NCBI GenBank assembly: GCA_012295275.1
Contig: CM022671.1
Location: 36,715,683-36,779,682, forward strand
Direction: 5' to 3'
Origin: Chrysomallon squamiferum
Taxonomy: Eukaryota > Mollusca > Gastropoda > Neomphalida > Peltospiridae
Length of the DNA stretch: 64,000 nt
Positions 12,501-25,600 of the stretch are shown in pieces. The stretch's first letter is position 1. Each line of letters begins with the position of its first letter. The notes beneath the pieces are model-generated. The model saw nothing but the letters and a program-made list of their open reading frames with translations, made no database searches and was not told the origin of the DNA. Both the position numbers and the translations under genes were made by a program.

Positions 12501-14286
12501 ATAACATCTGTACTACATCTACATACACTACATGTACAACATCAAAAATAACATCTGTACTACATCTACATACACTGCATGTACAACATCAAAAATAACA
12601 TCTGTACTACATCTACATACACTACATGTACAACATCTGTACTACATCTATGAACATTAAATGAATAAATAATAAAAAAATAACGTCTGTAATACATTTA
12701 TATACACATCAAAAAAAAAAAAAAACCCATTAAAAGAACACAAAAAACAACCATCTACAATGTAACAAAGAAAGGTGACGGAATGAACTGAGACATGAGT
12801 AAGAAAAGTGACAGCTGATAAATGTTCTCCGAGTCAGTGTGGGACATTCAGGTGTTAAAAGAAATATATTAACAACAGAACAAATGAGGGTAGAGCACCT
12901 CAACTCTAAACCATTAGCTACAAAACAGATAGGGTAAAATGAAAATATTGTTTTGTTTATTTCAGTGGTTACTTTTGTAGTGAAGCAAAGAATTTTGTGT
13001 TTAGTGTTTTTCTGAACATAACTAACAAAATTTTGTTTGCTTTTTATTTCTGTAGTAAAAAGTTTGCATATTGCTGTTGCTTTCTAAAACTGACTGTTCA
13101 GCAAATCAGAATCAAATATTTGCTCAAAATTAAAATATCAGAAATAAATTTACTATTCACACACAACACTAAGCATTTCAATGGATATCACCAACATTAT
13201 GAAATTTTATTATTATTATTTTAATGTGTTGTATGAACTCACTTCATGGACTTCACAAGATCTTCCAGTGACTCTTCCTCATCCAGTTTTCTCAACACAC
13301 CTAAAAACACAACACTTTAATATATCACCCAACTCTATCACACCTAGCAAACAGAAAACTTTAAGCAAGCATAAAAAATACAATTTATTACACATCACAA
13401 CACACAATTCTGCTTAATGACGTCAAGTAAATAAAATAATCAAATTCAGAAACTGAATGTAAATTAACAAAATTAATGAAATAAAACAATATTTAACTCT
13501 TGTTGCACCTTGCAGATTTTTCTGTAATTTATCTATGGGTGTCTTGTTCCAGGGCATGTTCACATAGAAATGATTTGGACTAAAAATGGTGCAAACGTTA
13601 ACAGCAACAACACTCCCCTCATCAGGCAACACCTCAGTCTGGTCTTCATCCAGTACAAACACAGCAACCTTATCCATCGTGACAGCTGAAATAAACACAA
13701 ACAACTACACTTGAACTATAACATGTCTGTACTGTTATGTAACATTCTGTAACAACTGTAACATAGTCCTTATGTAACATGTTTATAGTGTTATGTAAGG
13801 TACTGTATATATTTATGTTATATAGTATAGTAACAAGGCTAACAGTTTTTGTGTAACATGTATGTTTTTATGTTATGTAGTACACTGTAACAAGTTTAAC
13901 AGTGTTTGTGTAACATGTATGTTTTTATGTTATGTAGTACACTGTAACAAGTTTAACAGTGTTTGTGTAACATGTATGTTTTTATGTTATGTAGTACACA
14001 GTAACAAGTCTAACAGTGTTTGTGTAACATGTATGTATTTGTGTTATGTAGTACACTGTAACAAGTCTAACAGTGTTTGTGTATGTATTTATGTTATGTA
14101 ATACACTCTAACATAGTTTTTGAATGTATTTATTTGAAGAGTGAACTAACCTGATGTTTCAGTTACATGTCTATACTGACAGTTTTTTCCACGCCAACAT
14201 TTCAGTGGAGTATTGAAAAATCTGCATATTCTTTGTTCATCATTTGCCTCTGATAGAAAAAAATAAATAAAAAACAAAATAATAAC

Positions 14287-14344
<58 letters not shown>

Positions 14345-17300
14345 GTGATGATGATGATGATGAAGAAGATGATGATGATGCATTGTGATCTATGATTTCA
14401 CTGTTTTGACTGCTGTTTAAAAACTGATGTTATTAGATTATGTAGGCAAACAGCTGTGAGTGTAAAATAAACAAGATTTCTGCATAATGTACAAATAAAA
14501 CCAGTCAGAATAACAGTGTTAATTTAGCAATTTTCTATACAAAGCAAAAGACTGGAAATGTAAGATCTCAGTCTGTATATATGTTATTTCAAATAATAAA
14601 ATTTAAAAATAAATCACTCTAAAGAAGACTCAGTTTATTTATACTGGTTGTAGATTTGAAGAAAAAGATATTGGTAGTCAAAATAAAATCTGTTCTATCT
14701 TCTTAAAATATCTAGAAATGCTATATTGGTCAAAGTTTGGGAGTGGTATGTAAATACATTGTGCATTTTTAATAAAATATTCACTGTTGGAATCAAAGAC
14801 ATCTGGAACACTAAGACTCAGTTAGAATCTATATATTACATGTTACCAAGGTAACGTCAGACAATTATTGATAAACAAGACAATTAACAGACAAGTGATC
14901 CTGTAAAGGTTACAGAGAAATATTAATTGTAAAATATCTCTAGCTAATGTCAACCTCACTGGCAGTTTTACATTAGATAAAATGTTTTTACACTAAATAT
15001 TAATATATTTTTACACTAAATATTAAGATGGTTTTATACAGTGATGTTCAGATACTTTAATATTAAATGTTAAGATGTTTTTACACTAAATATTAAGATG
15101 TTTTCACCTTGTTAGGATACTGAGCACTAAAAGTTTAGATATTAACATTTTCAGAATAAAACTATAGAAGTAAATCTGTCTGCACATGTCAATATGTCTA
15201 TCAGTTCTGTTAAAAACTGTTGTGTACAAACATGTCAGTTTGTCACTGCTGTTAAACACTGTAGACGTTAAAATGTTCATACAGACATTAAAACATTAAT
15301 GCAGATATTAAAACATTAATACAGACATTGAAACATTAACACAGACATCAACATGTTAACACATATTAACATGTTAATTCAGATATCAGGCTAATTTTAA
15401 TTTATTGAAATAAAAGGTCTAGAATGTATTATTGGTTACAGTAATTAAGGTTTTGAAGGAGGAAAATGAGTAATACTGTAAAAATGAATCAGTATTATGG
15501 AACAAGGAACACAACATCATGCAAATAATGATTGCATTATCTAGTACAGTTTCTCTGAAATAATGCCTACATTGAAAATATGGCTGAATGAATCTAAGGA
15601 AAGTTACTTTGACATTTATTATTTCTCAACACAAATTTTAGTTCCATAACATGCTATATTTGTCAAACATTATTTCTTATTATTGACATGTTTAAGACAG
15701 ATATGTAGACAGTTTTTAGGGAGAGATGAAAACAAAATGATAATACTGTGGATATGCGACTGATTGTGAAACATTTTTTCCTCCAAAACTAGAAAAAACC
15801 AAATAATAATAAAATTACTTTTGCATATATAGACAATGTAATAAACATGTTTTCCCATCATTCATTTCCCTGCCTGTCAGACTGTATGTTCTGTCTAAAA
15901 AATATCATGGTGTGTATTACAGAAAAAATAAAACAATGATCTAACTGTTGATGTGATCTGCTGCATGCAGCATGTTGTCTGTTTCTCTAAGTTTTCTCAC
16001 CATTCTTTGTCTTCACTGTCCTTTCTGTCAACACAAGTCACCCTGACTTGTTCAATTGCTATCTATTTAAACATTTAATACTTCCACTTTGGTACATGAA
16101 TGACAGAAAACAACAACAAAAAAAAAAAAGTAAAAAATAAAAAGTGAAAACATTAATAAACATGTTTCATAGAAAATGTATTTTGAACAACTACTACCTC
16201 TAGAGTAACGTTGTAAAATAAACATTTCTTGTTTTTACAGAAAAGACCAAAACAAAAAACAATTAGTCATTTTCAATTCCCTAATACATATTAGTGCTAC
16301 ACAAACACCATTATGTACATCTGACACTGTCCAGCTAGTGAGTTACATGAAAACTTCACACCTGATGGTAAAAGAATTCAGCTGCCAAGTGACATGAAGT
16401 GGTATGAAAAAACAAAATTTTAACAACACAAGATTTTACTACATTTTTGTCAGTTCAAAGGTGAGCTGAGAGTGTGAAATACTCTGGCTCTGTTCTCCAG
16501 TGTTTGTCACTGTGTTGTCTGTGACAGCCTGCAAACTTATTTCAAACATTTCACAAGACAGTCTTTCACTGCAGTTTGCCCTTTCAGAGACTGCAAGAGA
16601 CTGCACACTGGTATTACATGTTTCCGTGGACAGTCTGCTGCCATGAACGTCACAGTGAGAAAAACTGTGGATGTTGGTTTTGAATATTTCTGTGTTACTA
16701 GACTCAGAACAACACACACGCGACACAGGTCTGTGTCGTGACTTCTGCACAATGTGAGACACACGTCTTTTCAAGCTCTTCATAACTTCATTAATCTGAA
16801 CAGTTCTGTAGCCGTGAACAACTGCACTGATGAAGGACTTGACAAGAAACACAGGTATGAAGTAGACAATGTTAACATCACCTGCAACATCACCAGCAAG
16901 AACACACACGCTGCAGTAGAAAGCAAAATACACAAACAGTGGAATGTAACACACAGCTAGTAGACAGACATCAATGAAAGAAGTGACAACAAGCCGATGA
17001 TAGTTATGAAAATTTGAATTTGGAACAAAGTGACTCTTGGATATGATTAAAGTGATGTGTCGTTTGACAAAGACCAGTGTGACACAATTTAAAGCCATGA
17101 CAACAAGATGGAAAATGACGATAAAGAGGAGATAATTCCACGAGTAATACAAGAAAAATCTCTCAACATATGATCTCTCCTGCCATCCAACTTGTGGCAG
17201 AAAGCCGATGATGAAAGAAATGTTCCACAGCATCACCATCACAGTGATCATGTTCTTCTTGTCGAAGTGCTGGATGCAGCGCAGTGGCTGACTCAGTCTG

Positions 17301-20300
17301 ATGTAGCAGTCACAGTTGAGACACAACAGAGACAACACGTAGGCCAATGATGCTGTAACAAACAAACTTTCGGGTAAAAAGAAATCCACCAGCAAGTCAT
17401 CAAGAAACATGTACATTAGCATCTTGAAGACAGCGTAGACACCGGTCATGACGTCACTCACACACAGATTACGTATCAACATCAGAGTAGGGCTCTGACC
17501 AGCACTGGTGAACTTTGATGCAGTTAAGATGATCAAGTTGGCAGTCACTGTCATTAATGCCATTGTCATTATTATTATAACCTCCTCTTTAATGAGATGC
17601 TCAGGTAACTGGAGGTTGATAGTGTTATTTGAAGAGTTAGTGGAGACATCACACATTTTGTTATTTATACAAGTCATGTTTTACATTCCAAACAGTGTAT
17701 TTATTCACAAATACATCATGTTTTACATTCCAAACAGTGTATTTATTCACAAATACATCATGTTATGTTTTATATTCCAAACAGTGTATTTATTCACAAA
17801 TATTTATGTCACCAACAGTTTAAACTGATCTGCATTGTAATATTCATAACTCTAAATTTCATCATGTTTATTATGTAATATTCTCACATTTCTCAACATT
17901 TTAAAATATTTTTAACACTTTCACTTTCCATCTTTCACAATTTTACCATTAGATCTATCTTTCTCTAATTACCATTTAGACATTTCACAGATTTATAATC
18001 AAACACACACACAGAATTCCTTATTACATCCCATCTCCAACATTTAACCATCTACTGTTCAATATCCAAACACCTCAGTCAACATTGCAAGTATTTATTC
18101 AGTGTAAATATTCCATTTATTTATCTCTCACTTCAAGCATTATAAAAAATATTGGTTTGCATGGTAAAATCCGATAGGCCAACTTCACAGCAGAGTGATA
18201 AATGTGACATAAAACCACACCCACCTGTGTTAACACACTTTGTAACCACACTCTGAATCAGTCACCTGTTTATAATTCACTTTTCATATACAATTCATTA
18301 TAGTAATTTTATATATTATTTGTGATAATCACCTTTGATAATTTTCAGCATATCAGCCTAATTCATTTCATGTTTTGTAAAATCAATGAAATAAAAGCTT
18401 ACTCTCTGAATACTCCTCACATTATTTTGTTGTATTTAACATAAAACTGAAATGTTAGAAAAGGATAACAATACTACATGTGTGATATATATGGCATGCT
18501 TTGTTGTTAGATAAAACTTGATAGATCTGAGTAAATTACTGTGAATACCTGTTTGTTTCTGATTTAAGTGAGATTATTAAATCTTTGCAAAACATTTTTT
18601 ATTGTTTCTATCACAAAGAAACAATAAACTTCTGTCTTCATTTCTGACAAATAAATCATCTTAAACAGTTGTTAAAACACTGAAACAAGCTGTGTAGTCA
18701 AACATGCACCATACTCAGAACAAAATGCCCATACTACTTGCACACTTCACTCTCACACACACAACTCACACTCGCATATACAGACACATTCAAACACACA
18801 CACACACACAACACACAAATACACACACAAACATACTCAACTTACACACATTATCATACTTATGAACACTCTTATATAATCACTCACATACACTCATACA
18901 AATAGTCACACATACATGCTCTCTCACACACACACACACATGCATGCACGCTCAAACACACACATACAAAGATGTGGCCTCAGGCAGTGCCATCTGATAG
19001 GTGATTCACTCAGTACTATGTAGCTAGGTTTATAAACAAGTCCTTAAACCATTCACATCAAAAGTTGTGGTTATTAACATTTTTCCATCCATCAGTTTGT
19101 TGCAATCACTTATACGATGAACATACATACATATGTACTGGCAAAATATAAATATCAACATCTAGAAAAAAAAAAATAAAAAAAAAAATAGTTGCTATAT
19201 AATAAAATTTCAGTAAACTTTTCGCAATCTAATATTCTATTTCATATAGTTTTACTGGGTATGAATGTAGAATGTTTTGGCCATTTCAGTAAGTTTGAGT
19301 TTTTCTTCCAGCTTTTGATTTGTATATGTCTATGATCTGTGTGTCTCTACATGCCTGTGTGTATTTACATGTGTGTATGTGTGAGTGTATGTGTGTGTGT
19401 GAGTGTATATATTTGTGTTGGTATGGGTGGGGATGTCTGGGTGTGTGTCACATTCATGTGTCCAGTCAACTGAAAGTGGTAACATTCTGCTGCTCTAAGC
19501 TACCTACCTCATTTGTATAAAAGCCAAGTTTGCTGTAATAAAGTGACAGCATTACTGATCAAAGTTCTATTACAACACTGTTTAGTCTCATTTAAATGTA
19601 GATCACATTCACAACACAATGCACATTTAACAATTTATGAAAAATTCAATACATGACACAAGTATAATTAATAAATCAGAGAAGTAAAGCAACACACAAA
19701 AGATAAAACCAGGTTGAGTAGTATATGGAAATAACTAACACAAGATGATGGTCTACAAATACATCACAGTACATGAAAACACCTAACACAAAGTGGTGGT
19801 CTACATCACAGTACGTGAAAACAAAAACTCCTAACACAAGGTGGTGGTCTACAAGTACACTGCAGATACCACAATGGTGTTTTCTTATCACAAACTAGTT
19901 AACAGTTTAACAGGAAAATGTTGATGTTATCAAACATATAGTAACTATTTAGTGGAACTTCAGTGCATGTACTATCTGTAGTTTAATAATTCAACTTGAA
20001 ACAAAAAATGTCAATGTGAATGATGTGACAAATTTGGTATTAAATTAGCTGCTGTATAACCTCCAAATTAAACCTTCCACTTGCATCATCAGACAATTTG
20101 TCAAAATTCAGTCAACCATGAAATTTGTTTTAATCTACTGAATTTATTCTAAGATATCACATTAATTAACAAATATTGTTATAAAATAAAACAGCCTTGA
20201 GAATGCTTTAGTCTTACTATCAGTGTTTCATCAATACATTAAAGATTGAAGAGAAAAAAATGTAAACAATATAACATCATAAACATTAAGTTTATATTAC

Positions 20301-22589
20301 TAATACACCTATAATATTATAAAGATGAAATTATTGATTATTAATATACCTGTACCATTATAAAGGTAAAATTATTTATTCCTAATATATCTTTAACATT
20401 ATATACGTGAAATTATTATTAATAAACCTTTAACATTATATACGTGAAATTATTTGTTACTAATATACCTGTAACATTAAAAAGGTGAAGATATTTATTA
20501 CTAATAAAACTAACATTATAAAGGAGAAAATATTTATTACTAATACAACTGTAACATTATAAAGCTGAAATTATTCATGAATTAACTGTACCATTATAAA
20601 GTGAAATTATTTATTACTAATATACCTGTAAGATAGAAGGAAAGTGATTATTACTAAAATAAATTGTAAGTTATGTTCTGGAAAGTAAATACAAATTTAG
20701 TAGTAAAAGCTAGACTCAACAAATTAATGTGATTGTAACAAATCATTTAAAATGTGAATATTGTGAGTATATCTGAATTACTTACTCAGCCTCATTTTAA
20801 CAGCTGTATAAAATACCACTTACAAAGTGTGTCTTTAAAATACTTTTGTCCTTATTATAACAGCTGTATAAATACCATTTAGAAAGTTTGTCCCTCTTTA
20901 AAATACTGTTGTCTTTGTTATAACAGCTGTATAAAATACCACTTAGAAAGTGTTTCTCTTTAAAATAATTATAACACCTGTATAAAATATCACTTAGAAA
21001 GTGTCCCTCTTTAAAATATTGTTGTCTTTCATGACTTACGTACGACTTTCAGAAAACAATAGATAGAACACATTATGTGTTTCTTCTTCCATCAACTTCA
21101 TGGTTGATTTACTCTGGGTCAGTATAGGTTCAGTTTTACTCATTTGTAAATGACAGAAGACAACAGTGATGATACTAGCTAACACACAAAATAGTGATCA
21201 TACTAGCTAACACATAAAACAATGATCATACTAGCTAACACAAAACAGTGATGATATTAGCTAACACACAAAACAGTGATCATACTCGCTAACACACAAA
21301 ACAGTGATATTACTAGTTAACACACAAAACAGTGATCATACTAGCTAACACATAAAACAATGATCATACTAGTTAACACAAAACAGTGATGATATTAGCT
21401 AACACACAAAACAGTGATCATACAAGCTAACACATAAAACAATGATGATACTAGGTAATACACAAAACGATGATACTAGCTAACACAAAAAAGCGATGAT
21501 ACTAACATAGAAAACAGTGATGATACTAGCTAATACACAAAACAGTGATGATACTTGATAACACAAAACAGTGATGATACTAGATATCACAAAACAGCGA
21601 TGATACTAGATAACACAAAACAGTGATGATACTAGATAACACAAAACAGTGATGATACTAGCTAACACAAAACAGTGATGATACTAGATAACACAAAACA
21701 GTGATGATACTAGCTAACACAAAACAGTGATGATACTAGCTAACACAAAACTGATGATACTAGCTAACACACAAAACAGTGATATTACTAGCTAACACAC
21801 AAAACAGTGATGAAACTAGCTAACACACAAAACAGTGATATTACTAGCTAACACACGGAAGAGTGATGATACTAGCTAACACAAAAGTGATGATACTAGC
21901 TAACACACAAAACAGTGATGATACTAGCTAACACAAAACAGTGATGATACTAGATAACACAAAACAGTGATGATACTAGCTAACACACAAAACAGTGATG
22001 ATACTAGCTAACACAAAACTGATGATACTAGCTAACACACAAAACAGTGATATTACTAGCTAACACACAAAACAGTGATATTACTAGCTAACACACAAAA
22101 CAGTGATGATACTAGCTAACACACAAAACAGTGATATTACTAGCTAACACACAAAACAGTAATGATACTAGATAACACAAAACAGTAATGATACTAGCTA
22201 ACACAAAACAGTGATGATACTAGATAACACACAAAACAATGATCATACCAGCTAACACAAAACAGTGATGTTTCTAGCTAACACAAAGTACTCAGATTTA
22301 CTTTGAGAATCCATCATTAACACTAATTTGTTTTCTACGCACTCTATCATTAAATTATAAAGTTCGTTATTTGAGATTATTTTTTGTCCCACAAATAGGC
22401 CATAATATCAAGGGTATCTGCTGTTTATGGTGGACTGGAAGTGGACAGCTGCCATTAACAGCCTATTAACACAGCAGGTGTCCACACTGACATAAACATC
22501 ACTAGCAAGTGACAGTGTTCACTTCTGATCAATACTCTTCTTATTACTTTTTCTACTTGTACACCATAACCAAGTCATAACAAAATAAA

Positions 22590-22639
<50 letters not shown>

Positions 22640-25600
22640 CAGCAACAGTAGTTGCAGTAGTAGTAGAAGTAGTAACAAATACTGCACTTTTGTTTCAATA
22701 TTTAAAATCACATGAAAGTTAATTCATGGAATATTACAAAATACAAACTTAGCTGTCTCCCATTTCTATACATTTAGTTTACAAAACACTGAGAATTTAT
22801 TATGATTTCTTTATTAGTTTTTGAAATATTTCCATTTTAGTTGATACACAAATGTTGTGGAAATTTATAAGAACATTTTTTCTGGGTAAAAAAATCACGA
22901 AATATTATAAAATTAAATAAAAAGTTTAACGATCTTAACACATGTATCAAGTGATTATGAGTTTGTATTAAGGTTATGTGACATTTGTAATTAAATATAT
23001 CTGTACAGTTAAAAAGATTAATAAATAGAAGCAATATGTTCTTATTAGTATTTTCCCTTAATGCTTTCACAAAGAATAACCGATCAGATGTGGTTTACAA
23101 ATAAATTGACAAGTGATACTCATGTTGGCTAATTTATCAATAAAATAGAACTGCTATTCCAATTTAATTGTTGATATTTTCACTTGAAAGGTAATAAATA
23201 AGAACATTTACGGATATGGTTTTACTTTTATTCTTACATAGTATGAAGTGAAACTGCAAAGGAAAAATATCTTTTAATAAGGTTTGTACTCAAAGAATCA
23301 CCTTGACATTGCTAATAACATGACCTATTTCTGAGAATGTCTTACTTTGAATACAGCTAAAATAGCAAGTACTTCTGTTATTATGATAAAGACTAGTTAA
23401 AACAGCAAGAATAATCATTTTGTCCTTTTTATTGTCCTTTTAATATACAAACTGAATCATCATGTGTAAGACATGTACAGAACAGATAGTCAATGAAATA
23501 AAAAGAAAACATTATTTTAAAAGGGAGATAATCTAGATTAAACCAAGCTTCTACCAGCAGCCATGGCCTGCCTGTATCTAAATAAAACCTGACAACAATT
23601 TAAGCATTTATAACATAAACCAAAGATCAAACAAATTTAAATGACTCACTGTATCCCACTGTGGCAACTCCAGCATCATCAACATCAACATTGTAGCTGT
23701 TTCTCACTGACATGAAGTCTTCAGCCATGGGATTCCATTCTGAATCAATATCATCATCAGCGATACAATCATCTGTAATAACGTGAACACAAAGAAACCT
23801 TGAAATCACTGAAACTGTGAATCAAATTACCAAAACATCACAGTTGAAGGAAGTATCACACAGAAAACACAGGCTATGAATAAAGTCAGAGAAAAATAAA
23901 ACTTTTATTTTGCTCTGCAGTCTTACTGTAATACATTATTTTAATGTCACTACAACTTACTATTAAAATTAAATATCAAATATAACCAAAGCTATGTGGC
24001 TTTCTAAGTTCCAAGAAACATTTTGTAGAGTAACTGCTCACAAAAATATATATTTTCTTTTTTGGTCCTGACATATTTCAGCTTAAACTAATTTTAATTC
24101 TACATATGTATCTATTATTCTCTGACAGAATGCTTCTCAATATTCTTGATTCTCGATATTTCTTGTTAATGTTTCCTTCTGTAACTATGAATGAAAATGC
24201 ACAGGATACATTCTGTGAGACAATAAGCAATACTGTGTATGAAGGCTTACAGGATACATTCTGTGAGACAGTATCAAAAATTCTATGCATGAAGACCTGG
24301 ACTGGATACAATCTGTGAGACAATAAGTAACACTGACATTATGTAATGTTTTATTTTATTCTTTAAATTAATGATGAGCTTAAAAATGTGTAATGTTACA
24401 TATTTTCTCTAAATTAATGAGGTATTTAACATAACGTGTAATGCAGGAAGGTTACCTGTGTCTGGAACGTGTAACTCTGCCAGGCCACAACTGATCAGTT
24501 CTAAGTTGACACAAATCTCTTCATCAGTGCTGTCATCTGTGAGGTACACCTCTGCTGCTTCTGTCTGTGCTTGACAACTGCTGAAATAAACACATCAAAA
24601 ATGTAAATGTTTTATCTTTATTAGTGTTGCACACCTGATCAATTATCTTCTCTAGTCATATGTTAATCAGTATTGCATTATGTTAATCCAAGTTTGACAA
24701 TATTTATATAAACCTTTTACTATTTGAGTTTTATATTTGTTGTTTAAGTTTACAAAGACATATTTTCACACACCTGTTATGGTGAAATGTTCCCGTAAGA
24801 AACCACAGTCTGAGTGTTTTACTGGTCTGTGTGAGTTGTTTAAACACATCGGTTACTTGCTGAGACCACTGCCTGACAGACACTGCAGAACCTTGTTCTT
24901 CTCCACCCAGTGGAACAATGTCAGCCAGAGAACACCACACAGCAAGTGGAGGAATCTTGACAAATTCATCTGGCAGAGGATACACCTTGTTTCTAGGTAA
25001 CCACTCACAGTCTCCAAAATCCACATACAACACCTTGACTTTCGTTATACATGCTTCAATAACAGTTTGAACAAAATCATCTGTTGCTATTTCTTTTTCA
25101 CTGGAATTTTCAGTTGCTGTTGGATTAGATATGTTTTGCTTTGGCTTTTCAGCAACCATTTCGTTAGAGCATTTGTCAGAAGCAAACTCTATACTGACAA
25201 TCTGTGTTCTGTAATAACAGCCATCTTCTGAAAATTCAGCACAGCACATACCATTCACTATGGGTGTTAGCTGTGTGCTCAGTGTAGTGAGACATTTCTC
25301 TGAGTATTTCTCAAACTGCTCATTTAACTTTTTTGTCAGATCTTCCAAATTTCTGCCTGTTTCCACAGTCAAACAGTGGACATAGAAGTCACTGGGTGAA
25401 TTGATGTGCGATACTGAAATATCAAAATATCTGTCACCCCTGTTTTTCACACTATCACCATTTACCATCACATGATCAGTCTGTAACACCGATTCAGTAA
25501 AGACAGAGTTTTTGTTTTTACTGTTACACAGATTATTTTCACGTCCACCAACCTTATTTTCTCTCTTCATAACATTATCAAGTTTATTTTCCTTCATAGT

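Larger units (their letters stand above)
9570..13680 (-). other. Extended Tudor domain 3 (C-terminal)
   Basis: Exons 13509-13685, 13243-13300, 12318-12462, 10628-10782, 10273-10329 and part of 9519-9684. Sequence runs FSPNHFYVNMPW, LLAPGQAVAARCPHSGLWCR, VQVFFADFGNTCWVA, LPQQAVECFLAGVEPV, then CCAVALYDTDNDVDDVDIAH. The ADFGN motif is intact. The protein ends about 40 residues after the domain in a charged tail. Confidence 0.85.
14250..23649 (-). other. 9.4 kb Tudor intron hosting the GPCR gene
   Basis: Between exons 23650-23772 and 14151-14249, joined in phase (A+AG gives Lys). Contains the GPCR at 16439-17677, short repeats near 14990-15110 and 15250-15370, CA tracts at 18770-18965, TG at 19370-19430, a 46 bp triple repeat at 19735-19870, and three larger arrays between 20.28 and 22.28 kb. 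No further Tudor exon seen. Confidence 0.65.

Noticed and set aside
20280-22285. CRISPR-like regular repeats
   Set aside because: Units abut with no unique spacers, are degenerate, and lie in a eukaryotic intron. They are minisatellites.
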